Assembly: GCA_017308115.1 (NCBI GenBank) | Contig: JAFKFS010000030.1 | Span: 1-37,507 of the forward strand | DNA: 37,507 nucleotides | Direction: 5' to 3' | Source: Bordetella sp. | GTDB taxonomy: Bacteria; Pseudomonadota; Alphaproteobacteria; Caulobacterales; Caulobacteraceae | Part shown: piece by piece, positions 14,136-22,714 of the stretch | Layout of the letters: every line of letters begins with the position of its first letter | How positions within the stretch are numbered: position 1 is the first letter of the stretch | Notes under the pieces: generated by a model | Told to the model about the DNA's origin: nothing | Database searches by the model: none | What the model saw: the letters and a program-made list of their open reading frames with translations, nothing else | Position numbers and translations under genes: made by a program

Positions 14136-16226
14136 ATGTCCCTCAGCTCGATCATGAACATCGCCACCTCGGGCATGAGCGCGGCCCAGACGCAGCTGCG
14201 GGTGGTGTCGGACAACATCTCCAACGTCAACACGCCCGGCTATGTCCGCAAGATCGCCGACCAGCAGTCCTGGGCCAGCCAGGGCGTCGGCGCGGGGGTG
14301 GAGGTCTCTCGCATCCGCCTGGCCACGGATCGCTTTCTTCAGGCCGCCAGCCTGACCGCCGGGGCCGACGCGGGCCGACAGACGGTGCGCTATGAACTCT
14401 ATGAGCGCATCCAGTCGATATTCGGCGACCCGGGCGCGGACAGCGGATTCTTCTCCCAGATCGACACCGCCTTCGCCGCCTTCGCGACGTCGGCGGAGAA
14501 TGCGACCTCCAATCCGGCCCGTCAGGACGCCATCTGGAAGACCCAGGCCCTGTTCGACGAGGGCGCCCGCATCAGCGCCCAGATCCAGTCGGTGCGCGAA
14601 GACGCCGACGCCCGCATCAAGAGCGCGGTCGATACGGCCAACAGCCTGCTGGAGCAGATCGAGAAGCTGAATGTCGAGATCGCCAAGGCGGCGGTGGTCA
14701 ACGCCGATTCCTCGGGCGCCCAGACCGCCCAGGCGGCCCTGATCGATCAGCTGTCGGGCCTGATGGACGTGCGCATCACCACCCGCGCCGTCGGCGGGGT
14801 GGAGATCCGCACCGGGGCCGGAATCCTGCTGGCGGGCCAGGGCGCGGCCAGGCTTGAGTACACGCGCGCGGGCGCCGTCTCGTCCGAGACGGTCTTCAAC
14901 GAGGTCATGGTCATCGAGCCGCCCGCCGGAAAGGCGCGCGCCCTGGCGGAGGGCCTCGGCTCGGGCGAGATCAAGGGCCTGCTGGAGCTGCGCGACGGCG
15001 AGGCCCCGGCCACGGCCGAGCGCCTGGCGGAACTGATGTCGCGGCTGGCCGACGAGTTGAACCGGGCGCACAACGCCTCCTCGGCGGCGCCGCCGCCCAA
15101 CAGCCTGACCGGGCGTAATGTCGGCCAGTCGCTGGAGACGGCGTTGGCGGGCTTCACCGGCCGGACCTCCATCGTCATCACCGACGGCCAGGGCGTGGCG
15201 CTGCAGAAGATCGACCTGGACCTGGCGACGCTGGACCCCGCGACCTTCCTGGCTGATCTGAACACCCAGCTGGGCGCCAACGGCAGCGCCAGCTTCGTCG
15301 ACGGACGGCTGAAGATTCAGGGCGCGACCGGGACGGGCGTGGTGATCGTGGACGATCCCGCCGCGCCCTCCGGCAAGGGCGGGCGGGGCTTCTCGCACTT
15401 CTTCGGCCTGAACGACCTGATCACCAGCGACCAGCCGGCGACCTATGAAACCGGCATGACCGGCGCGTCGCAGCACGGCTTCACGCCCGGCGAGACGATC
15501 ACCTTCCGCTTCAGCGACGCGACGGGCGCCAAGCTGCGCGACATCGCGGTGGCGGTCCCCGCAGGCGGGGACATGACCAGCCTGCTGGCCGCGCTGAACG
15601 ATCCGATGACGGGCGCCGGGCGGATGGGGACGTTCAGCCTCAGCTCGACGGGCGAGATGACCTTCACCCCGCGTCCCGGCTCGGGCGCCGCCCTGTCGGT
15701 GCTTCAGGATCGCACGACCCAGGTTCCTTCGGGCGTTTCCATGAGCGAGCTGTTCGGCCTGGGCGGGACGCGCGCCTCGCGGGCGGATTCCTTCTCGATC
15801 AGGGCCGACATCGCGGGCAACCCGGCCCTGATGGCCTTCGCCCAGGCGGACGCCACGGCGGGCGTGGGCGCGGCGGTGGTGAGCCAGAACGACGCGCGCG
15901 GCGCGCGGCTGCTGGCCAGCGCGGGCGAGAACACGACGACCTTCGCGGCGGCGGGCGGGGCGGCGGGCGGCTCCATGTCCCTGTCGCGCTACGCCTCCGA
16001 GCTGTCGGGCGAGATCGGCAGCCGCGCGGCCATGGCCAAGAACAACGCCTCCAGCGCCACGGCCCTGGCCAAGGAGGCCACGGCGCGCCGGACCTCGATC
16101 GAAGGCGTCAATCTGGACGAGGAGCTGGTGCTGATGACCACCTATCAGCAAGCCTTCAACGCTTCGGCCCGCATGATTCAGGCGGCCAAGGACATGTACG
16201 ACACCCTGCTGGGGATGGTGCAATGA
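14136..16226 (+). CDS. flgK: Flagellar hook-associated protein 1 FlgK
   Basis: FlgK forms the first hook-filament junction ring. The 696-residue protein has the N-terminal flagellar rod/hook signature (QLRVVSDNISNVNTPGYVRK, about residues 20-40), a coiled D1 region with ISAQIQSVREDADA and LLEQIEKLNVEIAKA, a large variable middle, and the C-terminal helix EGVNLDEELVLMTTYQQAFNASARM that completes D0. It is longer than the E. coli protein (547) because of the middle insertions. The ATG at 14136 has GGGAGG 6 bases upstream. flgL overlaps its end by 4 bases (ATGA), so the two are translationally coupled. Transcription is predicted from the sigma-54 promoter at 13960-13974. Confidence 0.96.
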   Translation: MSLSSIMNIATSGMSAAQTQLRVVSDNISNVNTPGYVRKIADQQSWASQGVGAGVEVSRIRLATDRFLQAASLTAGADAGRQTVRYELYERIQSIFGDPGADSGFFSQIDTAFAAFATSAENATSNPARQDAIWKTQALFDEGARISAQIQSVREDADARIKSAVDTANSLLEQIEKLNVEIAKAAVVNADSSGAQTAQAALIDQLSGLMDVRITTRAVGGVEIRTGAGILLAGQGAARLEYTRAGAVSSETVFNEVMVIEPPAGKARALAEGLGSGEIKGLLELRDGEAPATAERLAELMSRLADELNRAHNASSAAPPPNSLTGRNVGQSLETALAGFTGRTSIVITDGQGVALQKIDLDLATLDPATFLADLNTQLGANGSASFVDGRLKIQGATGTGVVIVDDPAAPSGKGGRGFSHFFGLNDLITSDQPATYETGMTGASQHGFTPGETITFRFSDATGAKLRDIAVAVPAGGDMTSLLAALNDPMTGAGRMGTFSLSSTGEMTFTPRPGSGAALSVLQDRTTQVPSGVSMSELFGLGGTRASRADSFSIRADIAGNPALMAFAQADATAGVGAAVVSQNDARGARLLASAGENTTTFAAAGGAAGGSMSLSRYASELSGEIGSRAAMAKNNASSATALAKEATARRTSIEGVNLDEELVLMTTYQQAFNASARMIQAAKDMYDTLLGMVQ

Positions 16227-17170
16227 CCCGAGTCTCGACCTATGGAAGCTATCAGGCGGCCCTGCTGGACCTGATGTCGGCCCAGTCGCGCGCCAATGCG
16301 GCCCAGACGAAGGTGAACACCGAGAAGAACGCCACGGACCTGGTGGGCTTCGGCCGGGGCTCGGAGACGGTCAGCGCGCTGAAGTCCAGCCAGACCCGCA
16401 TCCAGACCTTCATCGACACCGGCAAGACCGTCGCCGACCGGCTGGAGACGCAGGACCTGGCCATGGGCCGGGTCGCCGACGCATCGACGGCGGCGCGCCA
16501 GGCCATCGCCGACGCCATCGCCGCCGGGCGGATGGATACCTTGATGGAGTCCCTGGAAAGCCTGTTCATGGAGGCCCAGGACGGGCTGAACATGAAGCAT
16601 CAGGGCAAGTATCTGTTCGGCGGCGGGATCATCGATCAGGCGCCGGTGGACCTGCCCGAGATTCCCGGACAGCCGGGCGCGACCATGATGGCCAAGCTGG
16701 CGGCCCTGCCCGACGAAAGCGCCGCCTTCCGCAACGACCAGCTGAAGCAGTCTTCCTGGCTGGACGAGAACGTGTCGATGAACACGGGCTTCCTGGCGGA
16801 CGCCATGGGCGCCGAGTTGTTCGCCGTCTTCCGCGATATCCAGCTGGCCCATGAGGCGACGCCGCTGACGGGGCAGATGACCGACGCGCAGAAGGCGTTC
16901 CTGACCACCCAGATGGGCCGTTTCGAAACGGCGGCCAAGAACATGGTGGACGTTCAGGCGATCAACGGCGGGATGCAGAGCCGGGTCGAGCGCCTGCTGG
17001 AGTCCCAGGAGTCGCGCAAGATTTCGGTCGACACCATCCTGTCCGGAAAGACCGACGCCAACATGGCCGAGGCGGTCGTCGAGCTTGAAATGGCCCAGGT
17101 CGCCCTGCAGGCCTCGGCCCAGGTGGTCAGCCAGCTGCGCCAGGTCTCCCTGCTGGACTATCTGCGCTAA
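16223..17170 (+). CDS. flgL: Flagellar hook-associated protein 3 FlgL
   Basis: FlgL is the second junction protein, a flagellin relative that sits between FlgK and the filament. The 315-residue sequence has flagellin-like N-terminal helices (RVSTYGSYQAALLDLMSAQ, then a coiled region to about residue 120), a short variable centre with GKYLFGGG, and a C-terminal helix pair ending EMAQVALQASAQVVSQLRQV-LLDYLR. FLFGG-type motifs after the first helical block are typical of FlgL, and position directly after flgK separates it from a flagellin. The ATG overlaps the flgK stop. No hairpin terminator is obvious in the 195 bases before the next gene. Confidence 0.93.
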   Translation: MTRVSTYGSYQAALLDLMSAQSRANAAQTKVNTEKNATDLVGFGRGSETVSALKSSQTRIQTFIDTGKTVADRLETQDLAMGRVADASTAARQAIADAIAAGRMDTLMESLESLFMEAQDGLNMKHQGKYLFGGGIIDQAPVDLPEIPGQPGATMMAKLAALPDESAAFRNDQLKQSSWLDENVSMNTGFLADAMGAELFAVFRDIQLAHEATPLTGQMTDAQKAFLTTQMGRFETAAKNMVDVQAINGGMQSRVERLLESQESRKISVDTILSGKTDANMAEAVVELEMAQVALQASAQVVSQLRQVSLLDYLR

Positions 17171-17365
17171 GGGTCCGCCTTGCGCCGAGACTGAACGAAA
17201 ACCGCCCGACGACGTTCACCAAGCCACGCCGTGAGGGGGAGGGTTTGGCTTGCGTCCAGCGAAGCCGGTGAAGATCGAGACTTGTCATCAGCCGTTGACG
17301 CGGATCGAAAAGCATAGCTTTAACCGCCGTAGGCGTGCAGGCGGGCCTGTGTCAGTGTCAAACTC

Positions 17366-18484
17366 ATGAATCGGGCGGACTTTCAGATCGAGGATCACCA
17401 GGACGGCCAGACGCGGCTGCGGCTGGCCGGCGACTGGTCGACCGTGTCCGTCGGCCGCCTGGGCGACCGGCTGAAAGCCGAGCTGGACGGCCGCCCGGTC
17501 ACGACGCTGGATCTGGACGCGCTGGGCCGTTTCGACACCGCCGGCGCCCTGGCCGTGGCCCAGGCCATGAGCCGCCCCATCCCCGAATCCGCCTGGTCGG
17601 CGCGGCCCGAGGCGGGACGCCTGTACCGCATGGTGGCCAAGCTGGACTGCATGACGGCCGAGCCGCCGCGTCGTTCGGCCGCCCTGACGCGCGGCTTCGC
17701 CAAGGTCGGGCGCGGCGTCTATGATTTCGGCGCCGAGGCCATGCTGTCCCTGGCCTTCCTGGGCCGGTTGATGGCCGCCGTGGTGACGGCCCTGAAGTAT
17801 CCCGGCCGCATCCGCTGGGCCGCCTGGTTCAGCCAGGCCGAGCGCACCGGCCTGGACGCCATCCCCATCGTCGTGGTGACCAACTTCTTCATCGGGGCCG
17901 TGGTGGCCTTCATCGGGGTGGACCTGCTGACCCAGTTCGGGGCGGGGGTCTTCGCGGTGCAGCTGATCGGCGTCGCCGTCTTCCGCGAGTTCGCCGTGGT
18001 CATCACCGCCGTGTTGCTGGCGGGCCGTTCGGCCTCGTCCTTCGCCGCCGAGATCGGCTCCATGCGCATGACGCAGGAAGTCGACGCCATGCGGGTGATG
18101 GGCGTCGATCCGTTCCAGGCCCTGGTGATTCCGCGCCTGGCGGCCCTGTTGGTCATGCTGCCGCTGCTGACCTTCCTGGCCATGGTCGGCGGCCTGTTGG
18201 GCGGTCTTCTGGTGTCGTGGAGCCAGCTGAACCTGGGGCCGGCCTTCTTCTTCCAGCGGCTGCTCGAGGACGGCTATATGCCGACGCACATGATGGTGGG
18301 CCTGATCAAGGCGCCGGTCTTCGCCCTGGTGGTCGCGGCCATCGGCTGCCGTCAGGGGATGTCCGTGGCGGGCGACGTCGAGAGCCTGGGCCGCCGGGTG
18401 ACGGCGGCGGTGGTGCAGGCCATCTTCGCCATCATCCTGCTGGACGCCGTCTTCGCCCTGATCTTCATCGAGTTGGACATATGA
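17366..18484 (+). CDS. mlaE: MlaE-family lipid ABC transporter permease with N-terminal STAS-like part
   Basis: Inner-membrane permease of an MCE/Mla phospholipid transporter. Residues about 1-100 are a soluble STAS-like region (LRLAGDWSTVSVG, TLDLDALGRFDTAGALAVA), comparable to the separate MlaB of E. coli but fused here. The permease domain follows with about five membrane segments and the family blocks AIPIVVVTNFFIGAVVAF, FREFAVVITAVLLAGR, AAEIGSMRMTQEVDAMRVMG and MVGLIKAPVFALVVAAIGCRQG. The 372-residue length agrees with fused family members. The start at 17366 is an ATG about 195 bases after flgL, so it begins a new transcription unit. Its stop overlaps the ATPase start (ATGA). The symbol denotes family, not proven transport direction. 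Confidence 0.9.
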   Translation: MNRADFQIEDHQDGQTRLRLAGDWSTVSVGRLGDRLKAELDGRPVTTLDLDALGRFDTAGALAVAQAMSRPIPESAWSARPEAGRLYRMVAKLDCMTAEPPRRSAALTRGFAKVGRGVYDFGAEAMLSLAFLGRLMAAVVTALKYPGRIRWAAWFSQAERTGLDAIPIVVVTNFFIGAVVAFIGVDLLTQFGAGVFAVQLIGVAVFREFAVVITAVLLAGRSASSFAAEIGSMRMTQEVDAMRVMGVDPFQALVIPRLAALLVMLPLLTFLAMVGGLLGGLLVSWSQLNLGPAFFFQRLLEDGYMPTHMMVGLIKAPVFALVVAAIGCRQGMSVAGDVESLGRRVTAAVVQAIFAIILLDAVFALIFIELDI

Positions 18485-19275
18485 CGGGCGAGGCGCGAAA
18501 GGCCGACGACGGCGAGCCGATCATTCAGGTGCGCGGCCTGCTCAGCCAGTTCGGCGAGCGGGTCATCCACCAGGACCTGGACCTGGACGTGATGCGCGGC
18601 GAGGTGCTGGGCGTCGTCGGCGGGTCGGGCACGGGCAAGACGGTGCTGCTGAACTCCATCATCGGCCTGAAGGAGCCTGAGGGCGGGCAGGTGAGCCTGT
18701 TCGGGCAGGACCGCGCGACCATGACCAAGGAAGAGGCCGCCGCGGTCGAGCGGCGCACCGGCGTGCTGTTCCAGCAGGGGGCGCTGTTCTCCGCCCTGAC
18801 GGTTCTGGACAATGTGGCCTCGCCCCTGGTCGAACATACCAAACTGTCCAAGGCCACGATCCGGGAGCTGGCCGAGATGAAGGTGGCCATGGTCGGTCTG
18901 AAGCCCGAGGCCCTCTATCTGAAGCCGGCGGAGCTGTCGGGCGGGATGCGCAAGCGGGTCGGCCTGGCCCGCGCCCTGGCGCTGGACCCCGAACTGGTCT
19001 TCCTGGACGAGCCGACGGCGGGCCTGGACCCCATCGGGGCGGCGGCGTTCGACGACCTGATCCGTCAGTTGTCGGACGATCTGGGGCTGACGGTCTTCAT
19101 GATCACCCACGACCTCGACAGTCTTTACGCCATCTGCGACGAGGTCGCCGTCCTGGCGGACAAGCATGTGGTGGCCAAGGCGCCGGTCGCCGAGCTGGAG
19201 CGCTCGGACCACCCTTGGATCAAGGAATACTTCCTGGGGCCGCGCGGACGCGCCGCCCACAAGAGCGCGGCCTGA
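18481..19275 (+). CDS. mlaF: MlaF-family ABC transporter ATPase
   Basis: ATPase subunit of the lipid transporter, 264 residues. The ABC motifs are complete: Walker A GGSGTGKT at 47-54, Q-loop FQQGALFSALTV near 97, signature LSGGMRKRVGLARAL at 152-166, Walker B LVFLDEPTAGLDP at 172-184 and switch His210 in MITHD. The tail IKEYFLGPRGRAA is typical of Mla-type ATPases. Its ATG overlaps the permease stop by 4 bases, and the MCE gene follows after 15 bases, so the genes are one operon. High confidence in the family; the lipid cargo is inferred from MlaF and Mkl homologues. Confidence 0.93.
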   Translation: MTGEARKADDGEPIIQVRGLLSQFGERVIHQDLDLDVMRGEVLGVVGGSGTGKTVLLNSIIGLKEPEGGQVSLFGQDRATMTKEEAAAVERRTGVLFQQGALFSALTVLDNVASPLVEHTKLSKATIRELAEMKVAMVGLKPEALYLKPAELSGGMRKRVGLARALALDPELVFLDEPTAGLDPIGAAAFDDLIRQLSDDLGLTVFMITHDLDSLYAICDEVAVLADKHVVAKAPVAELERSDHPWIKEYFLGPRGRAAHKSAA

Positions 19276-19290
19276 GGAGGGCGCGAAACG

Positions 19291-20229
19291 ATGGAAAGAG
19301 ACGCCCATTACGCCGCCGTCGGCATCGCCACCGTCGCCCTGATGCTGGCGCTGGCGGTGTTCTCCATCTGGCTGGCGCGGCTGCAGTTCAACAAGGATTT
19401 CGACGTCTATGACATCGTCTTCTACGGCCCGGTGCGCGGCCTGTCCGAGGGCGGCGAGGTCCATTTCAACGGCATCCGCGTCGGCGAGGTGACGAACCTG
19501 AACCTGGACCCCAAGAAGGGCGACCAGGTGATCGCGCGCGTGCGACTGAACGGCACGACGCCGGTGCGGGTGACCTCGCGCGCCCAGCTGGAGCCGCAGG
19601 GCATCACCGGGCTGAACTACATCCAGATCACGGCCGGCTCGCCCGAAAGTCCGCTGCTGAAGGACCAGTATCCGGATCACGTCGTGCCGGTGATCCAGAG
19701 CCAGCCCAGCCCAATCGCCGAGCTGCTGAGCGGATCGGGCACGGTGCTGGCCCAGACGGTGGACGCCCTGAACCGCATCAACCGCGTCATGTCGGACGAT
19801 AACATCCGCAGCTTCTCGACCAGCGTGAAGAACGTCGAGGCCCTGACCGCCGAGCTTGAGGCCCGCAAGGGCATGTTCCAGCAGCTTGAAGCGACCATCA
19901 TCAAGGCCAACGCCGCCGTGGGCGAGTATCAGGCCCTGGGCGCCAGCGCGCGCCAGATGGTCGACACCGACGGCCGACAGGCCATCGCCAACATCAACAA
20001 GGCGACGCAGGAGGCCCAGGCGGCCATCGCCTCGATCAACCGCTCGGCTTCGGGGCTCGAGGGTCCGCTGGGCGACTTCGGCACGCAGACGGTGCCGCAA
20101 CTGAACGACACCATCCGCCAGCTGGATCAGGCGACCCGCTCCCTGCAGTCGCTGATCGACAATGTGCGCGAAAGCCCGCGCGACTTCATCGCCAAGGCGC
20201 CGTCCAAGGAAATCGAGGTGCAGCCGTGA
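19291..20229 (+). CDS. mlaD: MlaD-type MCE-domain lipid-binding protein
   Basis: Membrane-anchored periplasmic MCE protein of 312 residues. A single hydrophobic helix (about 9-30) anchors the N-terminus. One MCE domain follows at about 40-120, with YGPVRGLSEGGEVHFNGIRVGEV, RAQLEPQGITGLNYIQI and a closing strand. The rest is a long alpha-helical region (about 160-290) with Asn/Gln/Ala-rich heptads, longer than the 183-residue E. coli MlaD and likely a needle or coiled tube toward the outer membrane. A strong GAGGAGG precedes the ATG. The stop overlaps the GTG of the next gene by 4 bases. In related systems such proteins form hexamers above the permease. Confidence 0.92.
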   Translation: MERDAHYAAVGIATVALMLALAVFSIWLARLQFNKDFDVYDIVFYGPVRGLSEGGEVHFNGIRVGEVTNLNLDPKKGDQVIARVRLNGTTPVRVTSRAQLEPQGITGLNYIQITAGSPESPLLKDQYPDHVVPVIQSQPSPIAELLSGSGTVLAQTVDALNRINRVMSDDNIRSFSTSVKNVEALTAELEARKGMFQQLEATIIKANAAVGEYQALGASARQMVDTDGRQAIANINKATQEAQAAIASINRSASGLEGPLGDFGTQTVPQLNDTIRQLDQATRSLQSLIDNVRESPRDFIAKAPSKEIEVQP

Positions 20230-20846
20230 TCCGTTCCACTCTGATGATCGCGGCCGCGTCGGTCGCCGTTTCGGGCTGCGCCCTGCTGTCGTCGCCGGAC
20301 CCGGTGCAGCTCTATCGTTTCGGCGGGGCCTCGGCCTTCGCGGGGACGGGGGCGACCTCGGCCTGTCCGGACGTCCATGTCGCCCTGCGTCGCGTGGAAT
20401 TCCCCGAGGCGGCGCGCGGCGACCGCCTGCTGGCCGTGACGGGCGCGGAGGCGGCCTACATCAAGGGCGCGCGCTGGGTCTCCCCGGCCGAGACCCTGTT
20501 CGAGGAAGCCCTGCGCAACGCCTTCCTGGACGGCGGGACCTGCACGGTGCTGAGCAGCGGCCCGCTGGCGCGCGACGGCCTGCTGCTGAGCGTCGACGTG
20601 CGTCGGTTCGAGGTCGCTTACGCCGCGCCCGGCGCCGTGCCGGACGCGAACATCGTGGTGCTGCTGCGCTTGGTCCGGCCGGGCGACCGCAGCATCGTGG
20701 CCGAGGATCGCGTCTCGGTCAGCGAGAGCGCCGGCGAGAACCGCCAGTCGGCCATCGTCGCCGCCTTCGACCGGGCCACGGCCGAGACCAGCCGCCAGAT
20801 CGTCCTGTGGACCGACCAGCAGGGCTTCCAGGCGACGCGGGACTAG
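20226..20846 (+). CDS. ABC-type transport auxiliary lipoprotein (PqiC/ABC_trans_aux-like)
   Basis: A 206-residue lipoprotein with a GTG start overlapping the mlaD stop (GTGA). The signal peptide ends VAVSGCALL, a lipobox with Cys18. After it the order of features agrees with the ABC_trans_aux family: VQLYRFGG, HVALRRVEFPEAARGDRLLAV, the strand YIKGARWVSPAETLFEEAL and LLSVDVRRFEVAY. In E. coli the equivalent PqiC is an outer-membrane lipoprotein that works with MCE proteins. Here it takes the place of MlaC and MlaA-type partners in the operon. Lipidation and partner role are inferred. A strong bidirectional terminator follows. Confidence 0.85.
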   Translation: MIRSTLMIAAASVAVSGCALLSSPDPVQLYRFGGASAFAGTGATSACPDVHVALRRVEFPEAARGDRLLAVTGAEAAYIKGARWVSPAETLFEEALRNAFLDGGTCTVLSSGPLARDGLLLSVDVRRFEVAYAAPGAVPDANIVVLLRLVRPGDRSIVAEDRVSVSESAGENRQSAIVAAFDRATAETSRQIVLWTDQQGFQATRD

Positions 20847-20849
20847 CGT

Positions 20850-20872
20850 CCTTCTCCCACAAGGGGAGAAGG
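20850..20872. repeat. 23-base copy of an intergenic palindrome
   Basis: CCTTCTCCCACAAGGGGAGAAGG is an interrupted palindrome lying just after the lipoprotein stop. Its exact reverse complement occurs at 25165-25187, so it is a dispersed element, probably one unit of a family-wide intergenic repeat. Confidence 0.75.
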
Positions 20873-20877
20873 AAAAG

Positions 20878-20911
20878 AAAACCCCGGCGGCCTCGCGGTC
20901 GCCGGGGTTTT
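20878..20911. terminator. Bidirectional rho-independent terminator
   Basis: AAAACCCCGGCG (20878-20889) and CGCCGGGGTTTT (20900-20911) form a perfect 12-pair stem with a 10-base loop. The T-runs on both strands suit the convergent lipoprotein gene and the scoB gene. Confidence 0.9.
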
Positions 20912-20936
20912 GCGTTCAGAGCGGGGGCGGGGCGGC

Positions 20937-21587
20937 TCAGCCCAGAGTCGGCGCCACCGTGTATTCGGCCTCGGTCTTGGCCGCGACCTCGTCCAGGGTC
21001 ACGCCGTCCGCCAGTTCGATCAGCTCCAGCCCCGAGCCGTCCGGCTTGACGTCGAAGGTGGCCAGGTCGGTGATGATGCGGCTGACCACGCCCGTGCCCG
21101 TCAGCGGCAGACTACATTCTTTCAAGACCTTGGACTGGCCGTGCTTGTTGGCGTGCTCCATGACCACGACCACGCGCTTGACGCCGGCGACCAGGTCCAT
21201 GGCGCCGCCCATGCCCTTCACCAGCTTGCCGGGGATCATCCAGTTGGCGATGTCGCCGTTCTGGGCCACTTCCATGGCGCCCAGGATCGACAGGTTGATG
21301 TGGCCGCCCCGGATCATGGCGAAGCTGTCCGCCGAGCTGAAATAGGCGCTCTCCGGGATTTCGGTGATCGTCTGCTTGCCGGCGTTGATCAGGTCGGGGT
21401 CTTCCTCGCCCTCATAGGGGAAGGGGCCCATGCCCAGCATGCCGTTCTCGCTCTGCAGCGTCACGACCATGCCCTCGGGGATGTAGTTAGCCACCAGGGT
21501 CGGGATGCCGATGCCCAGGTTGACGTAGAAGCCGTCCTGCAGCTCCCTGGCGGCGCGTTCGGCCAGTTGTTCGCGAGTGCGGGCCAT
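20937..21587 (-). CDS. scoB: 3-oxoacid CoA-transferase subunit B
   Basis: Beta subunit of a succinyl-CoA:3-ketoacid (acetoacetate) CoA-transferase, 216 residues. The catalytic glutamate, which forms the CoA thioester, is Glu47 in the family motif [58 protein letters not shown] and the C-terminal [19 protein letters not shown] are all typical. It turns acetoacetate into acetoacetyl-CoA, which the thiolase at 5418-6605 could split. The 77-residue ORF ends 2 bases before its ATG, and subunit A lies before that. Substrate choice (succinyl-CoA versus acetyl-CoA donor) is not readable from sequence. Confidence 0.93.
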   Translation of the reverse strand: MARTREQLAERAARELQDGFYVNLGIGIPTLVANYIPEGMVVTLQSENGMLGMGPFPYEGEEDPDLINAGKQTITEIPESAYFSSADSFAMIRGGHINLSILGAMEVAQNGDIANWMIPGKLVKGMGGAMDLVAGVKRVVVVMEHANKHGQSKVLKECSLPLTGTGVVSRIITDLATFDVKPDGSGLELIELADGVTLDEVAAKTEAEYTVAPTLG

Positions 21588-21589
21588 GA

Positions 21590-21823
21590 TCAGTTGCCTC
21601 CCGAAGTAGCAGTGTCGTTTTGCGCCGTGGCGGCCGAAGCGGCCTGTGCGTTCAGGTGCTGGCTGAGCAGGGTCGCGCCAGCTTGAAGATAGCCCTGGAC
21701 GACGTCCGGATTAGCGTGGGCGAAACCCTTCCAGAAGTTCGAATCGATGTCCTTGATGGCCGAACGCAGTAGGGCCTGCATGTGGTTCGCCACGGATTCA
21801 GGCAGTTGGTTTTGATCGGACAT
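21590..21823 (-). CDS. Uncharacterised 77-residue protein between scoA and scoB
   Basis: I do not recognise this protein. It is 77 residues, without signal peptide, membrane segment or cysteine. The first 60 residues are predicted helical, with acidic and amphipathic stretches ([34 protein letters not shown]); the tail is Ala/Thr/Gly/Asn-rich and probably flexible. Its ATG shares a base with the scoA stop (TGATG) and its stop lies 2 bases before the scoB ATG, so all three are co-translated. That placement, with an uninterrupted frame, argues for a real gene that acts with the CoA-transferase or on the same granules or metabolites. A phasin-like or subunit-stabilising role is a guess. Confidence 0.75.
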   Translation of the reverse strand: MSDQNQLPESVANHMQALLRSAIKDIDSNFWKGFAHANPDVVQGYLQAGATLLSQHLNAQAASAATAQNDTATSGGN

Positions 21824-22527
21824 CAGGCGGTCTCGCGCTTGCGGACGGTGCGCTGTTCGATGCGCTTTTCGGACACGGTCTGGATCAGGCGGTCGACATA
21901 GACGCCCGGCGTGTGGATGTGGTCGGGGTCCAGCGCGCCGACGGGGACGATCTCCTCCACCTCGACGACCGTGACCTTGCCGGCGGTCGCCATCATCGGG
22001 TTGAAGTTGCGGGCCGTCTTGCGGAAGACGAGGTTGCCGCGCTCATCGGCCTTCCACGCCTTGACGATGCTGAGGTCGGCGACCAGGCCGGTCTCCATGA
22101 TGTAGCGGCGGCCGTCGAACGTGCGCTCCTCCTTGCCCTCGGCGACCAGGGTGCCGACGCCGGTGGCGGTGAAGAAGGCGGGAATCCCTGCGCCGCCCGC
22201 GCGGATGCGCTCGGCCAGGGTGCCCTGCGGGTTGAACTCGAGCTCCAGCTCGCCGGCCAGGTACTGGCGCTCGAACTCCTTGTTCTCGCCGACGTAGGAC
22301 GAGATCATCTTGGCGATCTGGCGCGTCTCCAGCAGCTGGCCCAGGCCGAAGCCGTCCACGCCCGCATTGTTGGAGATGACGGTCAGGCCCTTGACCCCCG
22401 TGTCGCGCAGGCCTGCGATCAGGTTCTCCGGGATGCCGCACAGGCCGAAGCCGCCCGACATGACGGTCATGCCGTCGAATGTCAGCCCCTCCAGCGCGGA
22501 CTTCACGTCAGCGTAAATCTTGCCCAT
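21823..22527 (-). CDS. scoA: 3-oxoacid CoA-transferase subunit A
   Basis: Alpha subunit of the acetoacetate CoA-transferase, 234 residues. It has the family blocks [20 protein letters not shown] (about 21-41), [55 protein letters not shown] and FFTATGVGT, ending [13 protein letters not shown]. The ATG at 22527 follows AAGGGAG at normal distance. It begins the three-gene scoA-ORF-scoB run and is divergent from the S9 peptidase gene, with 187 bases between them that hold no gene or motif I can name. Confidence 0.93.
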   Translation of the reverse strand: MGKIYADVKSALEGLTFDGMTVMSGGFGLCGIPENLIAGLRDTGVKGLTVISNNAGVDGFGLGQLLETRQIAKMISSYVGENKEFERQYLAGELELEFNPQGTLAERIRAGGAGIPAFFTATGVGTLVAEGKEERTFDGRRYIMETGLVADLSIVKAWKADERGNLVFRKTARNFNPMMATAGKVTVVEVEEIVPVGALDPDHIHTPGVYVDRLIQTVSEKRIEQRTVRKRETA

Positions 22528-22714
22528 CGGACTCCCTTTTTCACCGTCTGATGAATATCGCGGTCTCCTTCGTCCTTAAAGCGGGCCGGGAGGAGGGGCA
22601 AGCCGCAAGCGCGACGTGGGAAAGGCGGCAGAGGACAAGCCTGACGGTTGACCCTGGGCCGAGGGGGTCTCACACCTAGGGCCACATCAAGACTCGTCTC
22701 CGTTGGGAAAACTC

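Noticed and set aside
14010-14136. A 41-codon Arg-rich ORF in the flgK leader ending in TGATG overlap with flgK
   Set aside because: It uses AGG, AGA, TCT and TTG codons unlike neighbouring genes and lacks a good ribosome site. It more likely reflects open leader sequence, though translational coupling is not excluded.
17247-17260. A GG-N10-GC match between flgL and mlaE that could be a sigma-54 promoter
   Set aside because: The -12 half reads CCAGC rather than TTGC and the next gene is not flagellar. The match is expected by chance in GC-rich DNA.
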